Assembly: GCA_017396145.1 (NCBI GenBank)
Contig: JAFQMS010000029.1
Coordinates: forward strand, 1-50,932
Length of the DNA: 50,932 nucleotides
Direction of reading: 5' to 3'
Source: Lachnospiraceae bacterium
GTDB lineage: Bacteria > Bacillota > Clostridia > Lachnospirales > Lachnospiraceae
Under the pieces are notes generated by a model. The model saw only the letters and a program-made list of their open reading frames with translations. It was not told the DNA's origin and searched no databases. Numbering within the stretch: the first letter of the stretch is position 1; each line of letters opens with the position of its first letter. A program made the position numbers and the translations under genes. Positions 9,450 through 17,667 of the stretch are shown piece by piece.

Positions 9450-9650
9450 TTGATAGGGTGTAACGCTTGTAAATCCTGTTGGAGTATCTTATACTATATC
9501 TATTATCAGTACTTAAAAAAAGATGAACTGGCAGTTAGATACAATGTCAGGTTGATGGATGATTTGAAATGGAGATGGTGTTGTGAGAGTGAGATTAATT
9601 CTAGTAATTATGTTATTAGCAAGTATTATGACAGGATGCGATGGGGATAA
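9450..9650 (+). CDS. Possible small Cys-rich protein (doubtful)
   Basis: A 66-codon frame with a TTG start and AAAAGGAGGA about 10 bases upstream. It starts MIGCNACKSCW and is rich in Tyr, Trp and Cys. It overlaps the first 67 bases of the lipoprotein gene in another frame. The good ribosome binding site argues for translation, possibly as a leader peptide; the overlap and absence of a recognised family argue against a functional protein. Confidence 0.22.
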   Translation: MIGCNACKSCWSILYYIYYQYLKKDELAVRYNVRLMDDLKWRWCCESEINSSNYVISKYYDRMRWG

Positions 9651-10434
9651 AGATAAGGAGAAAGAAACTAAGGCTCCTACAGTCACAGACCATGTAGTGG
9701 AAACTCAGACTCCGGATAAAACTCCGCACCCTAATGGAGAAACCCTGCTCCCAGGCAGCACGGTGTTGCCGGAAGATAATACTATGCCACCATATGAACC
9801 TACAGTCACACCGGGGGAACAGACTCAAATGCCAGATTCAACAGCGGATGTGGATAAAGAACAGGCGGATGAAGAAAACACACAGTCAAAGGAAGATGAA
9901 TATAAGTATGTTCGGGAATACAGTTTTGGAAAAGATGTGGACTTAGTACAACAAAACAGGTGTGAAGTTCAGGTTGAAAAAAGGATTAGTTTACTGAAGC
10001 TGTCGGATACACGGGTGTGGGTTGAGGATAACAAACTGTATATAGGATACAATGATGATAGGTATGGAGAAATAATAGATTTTGTGACGAAGAAAGGTGA
10101 GATTTCTTTTAGATATAAAGAAGAATTTGAGGTGTTTAATAAAGACAAAATAGACAGTATTACTATTAAAAAGGATTACCTGGATAATGAAATAATGGTG
10201 TTTTTACTTGCTGATGATTATGCAGAAACATTTTATAAATTTACTTCGGAGCATATTAACGGATGGTTTATACTCAGTTGTGACGGAGTTGATATTATGC
10301 AGATTAATATAGATATGCCTGTAGAAAATGGAGAGTTTAGTGTGGTTAAGGTGCCTGAAAAGCATGTGCTTGATTTATTTCCTGCGTACATCTTGTCAGG
10401 CACGATAATAGAATTAAATCCAACCACCATCTAA
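9583..10434 (+). CDS. Lipoprotein with SecD P1-like extracellular domain
   Basis: A 283-residue lipoprotein. It starts at GTG, with GGAG about 8 bases upstream; a second GTG two codons later is also possible. The signal ends at MTGCD, with Cys about residue 19. Residues ~20-110 are a Pro/Thr/Glu/Asp-rich linker typical of wall-spanning stalks. Residues ~125-283 look like the extracellular P1 domain of SecD: a first half of the form 'R...L.LSDTRVWVEDNKLYIGY' and a second half with ETFYKFTSEHINGWFIL, then DGVDIMQINIDMP and a terminal LSGTI. This is pattern resemblance, not a proven homology. No membrane segments of SecD are present. The 3' end overlaps the convergent SDR gene by 21 bases. Confidence 0.65.
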   Translation: MRVRLILVIMLLASIMTGCDGDKDKEKETKAPTVTDHVVETQTPDKTPHPNGETLLPGSTVLPEDNTMPPYEPTVTPGEQTQMPDSTADVDKEQADEENTQSKEDEYKYVREYSFGKDVDLVQQNRCEVQVEKRISLLKLSDTRVWVEDNKLYIGYNDDRYGEIIDFVTKKGEISFRYKEEFEVFNKDKIDSITIKKDYLDNEIMVFLLADDYAETFYKFTSEHINGWFILSCDGVDIMQINIDMPVENGEFSVVKVPEKHVLDLFPAYILSGTIIELNPTTI

Positions 10435-11145
10435 GCCAATGATTTGACCGGTAAGATAAGAGTTTTTATGAGTTAACTGATATACAAGGTCTGCTACTTC
10501 TTCAGGTGAACCAAGCCTTCCGGCAGGGATTTCATCGACTAATGACATAAGTTCGTCATCAGTTAGAAAATGATTCATTTCGGTGTCTATGGCACCACAT
10601 GCAATTGCATTTACTTGAATATTACTTGGAGCCAGTTCTTTTGCCAGCGCCTTGGTAAGGGAATTCATGGCTCCTTTTGTTGCAGAATATGCAACTTCGC
10701 AGGATGCACCGGCAACACCCCATACAGAAGAAATGTTGACAATTTTACCGTATTTGTTAGAAACCATATAAGGAATTCCCAAAGAGGTAATATTGTACAC
10801 TGATGTTAAATTGGTACGAATTATTCTGTCCCAATCTTGTGGTGACATCTCTGAGAATAAACCTATATAGGATATTCCAGCGTTATTAATTATAAGGTCT
10901 GCGCCACCATATGCCTTTTTTATCTGATTAAATAACTCTTTAGCATTGTCGTACACACCTATGTCTCCAAGATAGGCAAGACAGGATGTCTGATAACTTT
11001 CTATTTCTTTTTTTGTGTTAAGCAATTGTTCCTTAGAACCAGAACAGTTAATTACCACATTGTAATTCTTTTTAGCGTATTTTATTGCAATTGCTTTACC
11101 GATTCCTCTTGAAGAACCTGTAACAAGTACTGTTTTTTTGTTCAT
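10414..11145 (-). CDS. SDR-family reductase, probably EF-P 5-aminopentanone reductase (YmfI-like)
   Basis: A 243-residue short-chain dehydrogenase with the NAD(P) motif TGSSRGIG (near residue 8), NNAGIS (near 85) and catalytic Ser-Tyr-Lys in NISSVWG and YSATKG (about residue 152). It ends GQIIGLDGGWI. General annotation would be FabG-like 3-oxoacyl-ACP reductase. The blocks NISSVWGVAGASCEVAYSAT and LAKELAPSNIQVNAIACGAI look closer to YmfI, which reduces 5-aminopentanone on elongation factor P; the absence of fatty-acid genes nearby agrees. The start was moved four codons inward because GGAG overlaps the longer start. Confidence 0.8.
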   Translation of the reverse strand: MNKKTVLVTGSSRGIGKAIAIKYAKKNYNVVINCSGSKEQLLNTKKEIESYQTSCLAYLGDIGVYDNAKELFNQIKKAYGGADLIINNAGISYIGLFSEMSPQDWDRIIRTNLTSVYNITSLGIPYMVSNKYGKIVNISSVWGVAGASCEVAYSATKGAMNSLTKALAKELAPSNIQVNAIACGAIDTEMNHFLTDDELMSLVDEIPAGRLGSPEEVADLVYQLTHKNSYLTGQIIGLDGGWI

Positions 11146-11182
11146 AATAATCTCCATTCCGCAGGCATTTATTTATATTCTT

Positions 11183-11191
11183 ATTATAACA
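11183..11191 (-). promoter_or_regulatory. Extended -10 promoter of the SDR gene
   Basis: On the minus strand TGTTATAAT (TGn plus a perfect TATAAT) lies about 38 bases before the SDR start codon. No convincing -35 hexamer is seen at 16-18 bases. Confidence 0.5.
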
Positions 11192-11222
11192 TAAACAAAA
11201 ATAAATGACATTAACAATCTTA

Positions 11223-11252
11223 TTGCCACTTTCCAAAGTTTTGTGTTATACT
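11223..11252 (+). promoter_or_regulatory. Sigma-A-type promoter of the LytR_C gene
   Basis: TTGCCA (11223-11228) and TATACT (11247-11252) are separated by 18 bases and precede the LytR_C gene by about 62 bases. Confidence 0.5.
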
Positions 11253-11314
11253 ATCCGTTGAATTATATTTTGGAATATGGATTTGTAATGTAATAAAACA
11301 TGTATGGAGGAAAT

Positions 11315-12490
11315 ATGAACAATAAAGAACTTCAAAAAATATTCTTTAAGACATTTTTGATAACAGTGGTTTCGATGCTTATTCTTTCATTTGTAAGTAT
11401 TGGAACATATATGCTTATTATTAAAGGTTTTACTGTGGAAGATGAAGCAACCTATGAGACAGGTGGCAAGGAAGTTTCTATGATTAGTGATGTGCGTCTT
11501 GGCAGCACATATCTTAATCTTATATACAGTGCTAATGAAACTGACAAGGTAATTGATAATGTGGCAATTGAAGTGTTTAATGCCAAGACAGGTAACTTAG
11601 ATATTGTAACATTGCCGGCTAATACTGAATACACCATGTCTGATACACTTTATAAAAGACTTAGTGCAGTAAATCCACAGATACCTCAGGTGATAAAGAT
11701 TGGCAATGTTTTGCAGTATTTTGATGCGCCTGAAGCATACCAGTATGGACAGATTATTGTTGAGGATATGCTTGGGATAGAACTAAGTTTTTATACCAAG
11801 ATTACAGATACCGTGTTTGGTGATTATCTTGAAGCAAAAGAAATGGACATTTATTCGCCTGATGCTAAAAAGTACACTTATTCAGTGCTTTGTATGTCTT
11901 CTTATATCAAGAATGACATTATGGAAGCTGATATTGATAGTGATAATATAACAGCGTTTTTAACTAAAATTAATTCTTTAGTTTCTTCAAATCTTACCAA
12001 CTCTAATAGACTAAGTTACAAAGATGCATATCTGAAAGTATCTTTGGATAAGGTATATTATTGGCATGCATTTGGAAAAGATAATACTGATAATAGCACA
12101 TTTGAAATAGATGCTAAACAGACTAAGTCTTTGATTAAGGATATTATGAAGAATTCCGCGTATACGCAAACTCAAGAAGAGTATAATAAACTTATGGAGA
12201 AAACTTTGAATTCTTCTTCAAAAGATTTGAATATTAGAGTTTTAAATGGCGCTGACTATGCGGGACAGGCTGGCAAATACAAAAATATTCTTAAGGAAGC
12301 AGGGTATAAGGTTGTATCCGTTGGAGATAATGATGAGGTTTTAGATTCTTCCATGATAATAACTAAGGATTCTAATACCGGATACGATTTATTAAAATAT
12401 TTTGATAATGCACAGATTAAAAAGGGAGATGTTCCAGAGGGTATAGATATTCTTGTTATTGTTGGTAAGGCGGATATCATTAAGGAATAA
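11315..12490 (+). CDS. Membrane-anchored LytR C-terminal-domain protein without intact LCP domain
   Basis: A 391-residue protein with one N-terminal membrane segment (residues ~10-38), the rest extracytoplasmic. Residues ~300-390 form a LytR_C domain (NIRVLNGADYAGQAGKYKNI, then GYKVVSVGD and DILVIVGK). The ~240 residues between resemble an LCP (LytR-CpsA-Psr) fold only faintly (LPANTEYTMSDTLYKRLS); I do not see the conserved Arg/Asp residues needed for wall-polymer ligation. It is probably an envelope protein, perhaps regulatory. The start is the ATG after GGAGG; a longer frame begins five codons earlier but includes that ribosome binding site. The YitT gene follows after 38 bases. Confidence 0.7.
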   Translation: MNNKELQKIFFKTFLITVVSMLILSFVSIGTYMLIIKGFTVEDEATYETGGKEVSMISDVRLGSTYLNLIYSANETDKVIDNVAIEVFNAKTGNLDIVTLPANTEYTMSDTLYKRLSAVNPQIPQVIKIGNVLQYFDAPEAYQYGQIIVEDMLGIELSFYTKITDTVFGDYLEAKEMDIYSPDAKKYTYSVLCMSSYIKNDIMEADIDSDNITAFLTKINSLVSSNLTNSNRLSYKDAYLKVSLDKVYYWHAFGKDNTDNSTFEIDAKQTKSLIKDIMKNSAYTQTQEEYNKLMEKTLNSSSKDLNIRVLNGADYAGQAGKYKNILKEAGYKVVSVGDNDEVLDSSMIITKDSNTGYDLLKYFDNAQIKKGDVPEGIDILVIVGKADIIKE

Positions 12491-12528
12491 TTGTACAAAA
12501 TATTAAGTGGGGGTAATAGAGTAAGTAT

Positions 12529-13401
12529 ATGAGGGAAAGGGTTTTGACTATATTTAAAATTGTGGCAGGTGGAATATTGCTTGCCATGGCTGTTAACTTT
12601 GTATTTGAACCATCAGGGATGGTTACAGGCGGGGTAAGCGGCATCGGAATTATTGTGAAAAATGTTACTCAAAAACTTCCTTTGGTTGGAAGATTCGCAA
12701 GTGGTGTTCCGGTGTGGCTTACCTGTTTTATTTTGAATTTTTTTCTTTTTATTGCAGGTTACTTTGTTATGGGAAAAGAGTTTATAAGGGGGAGTATTTT
12801 AGGGGCAGGGGCGTTTAATATCGCTCTTTATGTTATTCCTGTATATCCTGTACAAGCACAGGATGATTTTTTGGCGGCTATATTTGGGGGAATTTTAAAT
12901 GGGCTTTCCATAGGACTTGTAATGTCGTCTAATGCGTCAACAGGTGGTAGTGATTTGCTTGGAAACATCATATATAAAATCAAACCATTTATTAGACCGG
13001 CCTATGTACTTATGATTACAGATGCTCTTATTATTGCCATGGGTGGCGTTGTGTTTGGAGTTAATAAGGCATTGTATGCAATAACGGCAATATTTATTTC
13101 TGCCAAGGTTACAGATATGATTTTGGAAGGACCTAAAGGTGGCAAACTTGTATATATAATATCTGAAAAATGGGAAATCATTGCTTCTGACATTATGAAA
13201 AACATGGAAAGAGGGGTAAGTAACATAAAAATTAAGGGAATGTACACAAAAAATGATAAAAATATGTTGGTTTGTGTTGTTTTTACAAGGGAATTACCTG
13301 CATTAAAAAGAAAAATTAACCAAATTGATGAGTCTGCTTTTGTTATAATTTGCAATGTCAGAGAGGTAAAAGGAGAGGGTTTTATTAAAAAATTACAGTA
13401 A
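12529..13401 (+). CDS. YitT family membrane protein (DUF161 plus DUF2179)
   Basis: A 290-residue protein with about five or six membrane segments in the first ~195 residues, including the family signatures NFVFEPSGMVTGGVSGIGII and SNASTGGSDLLG. A soluble C-terminal DUF2179 domain of ~90 residues follows (KGMYTKNDKNMLVCVVFTRE). Length and architecture are typical of YitT/YqfU proteins, presumed transporters of unknown substrate. The start ATG is preceded only by a G-run (GTGGGGG) about 15 bases upstream, so initiation may be weak or coupled to the LytR_C gene. Confidence 0.85.
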   Translation: MRERVLTIFKIVAGGILLAMAVNFVFEPSGMVTGGVSGIGIIVKNVTQKLPLVGRFASGVPVWLTCFILNFFLFIAGYFVMGKEFIRGSILGAGAFNIALYVIPVYPVQAQDDFLAAIFGGILNGLSIGLVMSSNASTGGSDLLGNIIYKIKPFIRPAYVLMITDALIIAMGGVVFGVNKALYAITAIFISAKVTDMILEGPKGGKLVYIISEKWEIIASDIMKNMERGVSNIKIKGMYTKNDKNMLVCVVFTRELPALKRKINQIDESAFVIICNVREVKGEGFIKKLQ

Positions 13402-13623
13402 AACCTTAGAAATATAGTGAAATTAACTATAAATTAGAATGTTTCTAAATTTGATATACAAAATAGACAAAAGGCAAAAATTTTATTTGTTCATTTGCGA
13501 TATGGTATTAATTATTTATTTGGTGTATCATATGTTTAATGTAAATGGCTATGATATATGTTCATTTGACTAATAATATCAGAAGATATTTAAAAAATTA
13601 TATTATTTACGGGAGGATTTTTA

Positions 13624-14736
13624 ATGGCTAGTTTATCATTAAAGAACATTCAGAAAACATATTCTAACGGTTTCGTTGCTGTTAGAGACTTCAACCTTGA
13701 GATTGAAGACAAAGAATTCGTTATCTTCGTAGGACCATCAGGATGTGGTAAGTCTACTACACTTCGTATGATCGCAGGTCTTGAAGATATCACTTCAGGC
13801 GAGTTATGGATCGGAGATAAGATGGTTAATGACGTAGAACCAAAGGATAGAGATATCGCAATGGTATTCCAGAACTACGCATTATATCCACATATGACAG
13901 TATATGAGAATATGGCATTTGGTCTTAAATTAAGAAAGACTCCAAAGGATAAGATTGATAAGTTAGTTCATGAAGCTGCTAAGATTCTTGATATCGAGCA
14001 CCTTCTTAACCGTAAGCCAAAGGCTTTATCAGGTGGTCAGAGACAGCGTGTTGCCATGGGTCGTGCTATCGTTCGTGATCCTAAGGTATTCCTTATGGAT
14101 GAGCCTCTTTCAAACCTTGATGCAAAGCTTAGAGTACAGATGAGAATTGAGATTTCAAAACTTCATCAGAGACTTGAAACTACAATTATCTACGTTACAC
14201 ATGACCAGACAGAGGCTATGACTCTTGGTACTAGAATCGTTGTTATGAAGGATGGTGTTATCCAGCAGGTTGACTCACCAGACAGATTATACTCTAAGCC
14301 AAACAACTTATTCGTTGCAGGATTCATCGGATCACCTCAGATGAACTTTATCGAGTGTAAGGTTGTTAAGTCTGGAGAAGATGTTGTTCTTATGTTTGGT
14401 TCTCACTCAGTTAAGGTTCCAGATAAGAAGGGCAAGATTCTTGTAGACGGAGGATATGAAGGAAAGACTGTTATCCTTGGTATTCGTCCAGAAGATATCC
14501 ATGATGAAGAAATCTTCCTTAACCAGAACCCAGATACAATCGTTGATGCAACTATCAGAGTTTACGAAATGCTTGGTGCAGAAGTATTCTTATACTTCTC
14601 AATCGACCAGTTTGAAATCACTGCAAGAGTTAACCCTCGTACAACTGCAAGACCTGGAGATAACATTAAGGTTGCTCTTGACTTATCTAAGATGCACTTA
14701 TTTGATAAGGAAACTGAAGAAGTTATTTGTAACTAA
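13624..14736 (+). CDS. msmX: Carbohydrate ABC transporter ATPase, MsmX/UgpC type
   Basis: A 370-residue ABC ATPase with Walker A GPSGCGKST (near 39), Q-loop FQNYALYPHM, signature LSGGQRQRVAMGRA (near 135), Walker B VFLMDEPLSNLD and switch His THDQTEAM. A C-terminal MalK-type TOBE regulatory region of ~130 residues is present (GIRPEDIHDEE near 298). No permease or binding-protein genes are near, so it is probably the shared ATPase energising several sugar importers, as MsmX does. Codon choice is biased to ATC, TTC and CGT, unlike most neighbours, implying high expression. GGGAGG precedes the ATG by 7 bases. Confidence 0.9.
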   Translation: MASLSLKNIQKTYSNGFVAVRDFNLEIEDKEFVIFVGPSGCGKSTTLRMIAGLEDITSGELWIGDKMVNDVEPKDRDIAMVFQNYALYPHMTVYENMAFGLKLRKTPKDKIDKLVHEAAKILDIEHLLNRKPKALSGGQRQRVAMGRAIVRDPKVFLMDEPLSNLDAKLRVQMRIEISKLHQRLETTIIYVTHDQTEAMTLGTRIVVMKDGVIQQVDSPDRLYSKPNNLFVAGFIGSPQMNFIECKVVKSGEDVVLMFGSHSVKVPDKKGKILVDGGYEGKTVILGIRPEDIHDEEIFLNQNPDTIVDATIRVYEMLGAEVFLYFSIDQFEITARVNPRTTARPGDNIKVALDLSKMHLFDKETEEVICN

Positions 14737-14763
14737 TCAAAAGTTGAATATATACAATCAAAG

Positions 14764-14787
14764 TCCGGCGAGTTTCGCCGGATTTTG
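14764..14787 (+). terminator. Intrinsic terminator of msmX
   Basis: A 7-bp GC-rich stem (TCCGGCG and CGCCGGA) with a 5-base loop is followed by TTTTGTG, 27 bases after the msmX stop codon. Confidence 0.85.
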
Positions 14788-14896
14788 TGTTATTATTTAG
14801 TAAGCATTAATCTAAAATCTTGTGGTTTACTTTTACCAAAAATCGTGATAAAATTTAAGTATTAATGGGTATTTTACCAAAAAAGGAGTGGCATAG

Positions 14897-15985
14897 ATGA
14901 TATCGAATCAGATACTACAAAATACAATAGAAGGTTTACAGGTCATTACAAGAGTTGATATATGCGTGATGGATGTGGAAGGTAAGGCACAGGCTAGCAC
15001 ATTCAATAACCCTGAAGAATACGAAAGTGCAGTTTTATCTTTCGTAGATTCTCCGGCAGATAGTCAGGCGTTGCAGGGATATCAGTTTTTTAAGGTATTT
15101 GATGAGAATCAACTTGAATATGTTGTTCTTGTTAAGGGAGACAGTGAAGATGTCTATATGATAGGCAAGATGGCTGCATTCCATATACAGAATTTACTTG
15201 TGGCATATAAGGAAAGGTACGATAAGGATAACTTTATTAAGAATCTCCTTCTTGATAATCTTTTATTGGTTGATATTTATAACAGAGCAAAGAAACTACA
15301 TATTGATACAGATGTAAGAAGAGTTGTATTTATTGTAGAAACTAAGAATGATAAAGATACTAATGCACTTGAAACTATTAGAAGTTTGTTTTCTGCTAAG
15401 ACAAAGGATTTTGTGACAGCTGTTGATGAAAAGAATATTATTCTTGTTAAGGAAGTTAAACCTAATGAGACATATGAAGATATGGGCAAAACAGCAAGAA
15501 CAATTCTCGATATGATTAATTCTGAGGCTATGGCTAAAGTGCATGTTGCATATGGAACCATTGTTAACGAGATTAAGGATGTGTCGAGGTCGTATAAAGA
15601 AGCGAAGATGGCTTTGGATGTAGGTAAGATTTTCTATAATAATAGAAATGTTGTTGCATATGGAAGCCTTGGAATTGGAAGACTTATATATCAACTTCCA
15701 ATGCCACTTTGCAAGATGTTTATTAAAGAGATATTTGAAGGCAAGTCACCAGACGAATTTGATGAAGAAACTCTTACAACCATTAATAAGTTTTTCGAGA
15801 ACAGTTTGAATGTTTCAGAAACTTCAAGACAACTTTATATTCATAGAAATACTTTGGTGTATAGACTTGATAAGTTGCAAAAGAGCACCAATTTAGATCT
15901 TAGAGTTTTTGAAGATGCAATAACCTTTAAGATTGCTTTAATGGTTGTTAAGTATATGAAGTATATGGAAAACCTTGATTACTAA
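14897..15985 (+). CDS. CdaR/PucR-type transcriptional regulator
   Basis: A 362-residue regulator. The first ~110 residues are a sensor region related to sugar-diacid recognition domains. A central GGDEF-like CdaR domain follows (~residues 125-250, with KVHVAYGTIVNEIKDVSRSY). The C-terminal PucR-type helix-turn-helix holds NVSETSRQLYIHRNTLVYRL (near 313) and continues to FKIALMV. AAAAAGGAGTGG precedes the ATG. It follows msmX and its terminator and precedes ftsE by 29 bases. The ligand is unknown; control of msmX or of the downstream cell-wall genes is possible from position only. Confidence 0.82.
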   Translation: MISNQILQNTIEGLQVITRVDICVMDVEGKAQASTFNNPEEYESAVLSFVDSPADSQALQGYQFFKVFDENQLEYVVLVKGDSEDVYMIGKMAAFHIQNLLVAYKERYDKDNFIKNLLLDNLLLVDIYNRAKKLHIDTDVRRVVFIVETKNDKDTNALETIRSLFSAKTKDFVTAVDEKNIILVKEVKPNETYEDMGKTARTILDMINSEAMAKVHVAYGTIVNEIKDVSRSYKEAKMALDVGKIFYNNRNVVAYGSLGIGRLIYQLPMPLCKMFIKEIFEGKSPDEFDEETLTTINKFFENSLNVSETSRQLYIHRNTLVYRLDKLQKSTNLDLRVFEDAITFKIALMVVKYMKYMENLDY

Positions 15986-16014
15986 ATATAATGCAAGGAA
16001 AGGATGTCTTATTG

Positions 16015-16752
16015 ATGAGCGAATACAATGATATTTTAAACCAGTTTCGCGAAGAGGAGCCTCCGATAATAGAATTAGAGGGGGTTTCAAAGGCATATCA
16101 AAAAGATGTTGATGCAATTAAAGATGTGAGTTTTAGCATAAAAAAGGGTGAATTTGTCTTTATCGTTGGAAAGAGTGGTTCGGGCAAATCCACCCTTATT
16201 AAGCTACTACTGAGAGCAATATCTCCTACTAAAGGTAAGATATATGTTAATGGTAGAGAACTTTCAAGAATGCACAGAACAAGTATTCCTAAACTTAGAA
16301 GAAAAATCGGAGTAGTGTTCCAAGATTTTAAATTACTAAATGATAGGAATGTTTTTGAAAATGTTGCCTTTGCTCAGCGAGTTATAGAAAAATCAGCGAG
16401 AGAGATTAATAGAAACGTTCCAGCGGTTCTGTCTGTGGTAGGACTATCTGATAAGTATAATTCTCTTCCTAATGAATTATCAGGTGGTGAAAAACAAAGA
16501 GTTGCAGTGGCAAGAGCTTTGGTTAATAATCCTATGATTTTACTTGCTGATGAACCTACAGGTAATTTAGACCCTAAGAATTCATGGGAGATAATGACGC
16601 TTTTAGGAGAGATTAACAAAAGGGGAACAACGGTTATAGTTGTTACTCATAATGAAGAGATTGTGAATGTAATGCAAAAAAGAGTAATTAAGATGGAAAA
16701 TGGTCATCTTGTTAGTGATGTAAGAAAAGGTGGTTACGAAAATGAAACTTAG
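16015..16752 (+). CDS. ftsE: Cell division ATP-binding protein FtsE
   Basis: A 245-residue ABC ATPase with Walker [10 protein letters not shown] (near 52), Q-loop [19 protein letters not shown], signature [15 protein letters not shown], Walker [14 protein letters not shown] and switch THNEE. The Q-loop text is typical of FtsE. About 20 extra residues precede the usual FtsE N-terminus. The start chosen (MSEYND) fits the AGGAAAGGA position; an upstream ATG at 15991 is less likely. FtsE drives FtsX, which activates an extracellular peptidoglycan hydrolase; that hydrolase candidate is encoded two genes downstream. The 3' end overlaps ftsX. Confidence 0.9.
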   Translation: MSEYNDILNQFREEEPPIIELEGVSKAYQKDVDAIKDVSFSIKKGEFVFIVGKSGSGKSTLIKLLLRAISPTKGKIYVNGRELSRMHRTSIPKLRRKIGVVFQDFKLLNDRNVFENVAFAQRVIEKSAREINRNVPAVLSVVGLSDKYNSLPNELSGGEKQRVAVARALVNNPMILLADEPTGNLDPKNSWEIMTLLGEINKRGTTVIVVTHNEEIVNVMQKRVIKMENGHLVSDVRKGGYENET

Positions 16753-17653
16753 AACATTAGTGTATAGTGGAAAACAGGGTGTAAAGAGTATCTATCGTAA
16801 CAGACTTTTTTCCTTGGCTGCAATAGGCACAATTACTGCAAGTCTGATTTTGTTTGGTTTCTTCTTCTTTATTACAGAGAACTTGTCTCATATAGTTGAC
16901 AGACTTCAGACAGAAGTGGCTGTTTCAGTTTTTTTTGAACCGGGAGCATCTGATGAAGTAGTTGCTAATATTAAGACTCAGATAGAATCAAGGGCTGAAG
17001 TAGCGGAAGTAGTATATATTTCGCCGGAAGAGGCTTTGGAGATATATAAAGAAAACAATAATCAGGGAGAAGAGTTTTCTGAAACATTTAAGGATGTTAA
17101 TCCTCTAGAAGAGTATGATTCATATACAGTGTACTTAAATGATGTAGATATGCAGGAGTCTTTGGTTTCTTATATAGAGAGATTGGAAGGTGTACGTACT
17201 GTTAAGAATAATGAGAATGTGGCAAAGAACTTTTCGGTGTTTAATAGCGCGGTGGGATATGTATGTACTGCCATAATTGTCTTGCTTATTGGAATTGCTA
17301 CATTTTTAATTAGCAATACAATATCTACCGGAATTTCAGTAAGGGCAGGCGAGATTGAGATAATGAAAAATATTGGTGCTACAGACTTTTTTATTAGAGC
17401 ACCGTTTTTAGTAGAGGGGATCTTAATAGGATTTTTGGGCGCACTGGTACCTATAGGGATATTGTATCCAATATATGGTAGGATTGAGGGATTTGTAGCG
17501 GAAAAGTTAGGGAATACGCTTGGAGGCAAACTTGAATTCCTCCCTGTTGGCGAGGTATTCGGTAAAATGGTACCTATAATGCTTGCAATAGGAGTGGGAA
17601 TAGGAGCAATAGGAACTATGGTAACTCTGAGAAAGAAGATTAGAAGATACTAA
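16742..17653 (+). CDS. ftsX: Cell division membrane protein FtsX
   Basis: A 303-residue FtsX protein: N-terminal YSGKQGVKSIYRNRLFSLAA, first membrane segment (~residues 20-45), an extracellular domain of ~125 residues, and three membrane segments in the C-terminal half with the FtsX motif GEIEIMKNIGATDFFIRAPF. It transmits ATPase action of FtsE to the extracellular hydrolase. AAAGGTGG lies 7 bases before the ATG chosen; a GTG four codons earlier overlaps that site. The start lies inside the end of ftsE (11-base overlap), so translation is coupled. Confidence 0.92.
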   Translation: MKLRTLVYSGKQGVKSIYRNRLFSLAAIGTITASLILFGFFFFITENLSHIVDRLQTEVAVSVFFEPGASDEVVANIKTQIESRAEVAEVVYISPEEALEIYKENNNQGEEFSETFKDVNPLEEYDSYTVYLNDVDMQESLVSYIERLEGVRTVKNNENVAKNFSVFNSAVGYVCTAIIVLLIGIATFLISNTISTGISVRAGEIEIMKNIGATDFFIRAPFLVEGILIGFLGALVPIGILYPIYGRIEGFVAEKLGNTLGGKLEFLPVGEVFGKMVPIMLAIGVGIGAIGTMVTLRKKIRRY

Positions 17654-17667
17654 AAAGGAGAGATATA

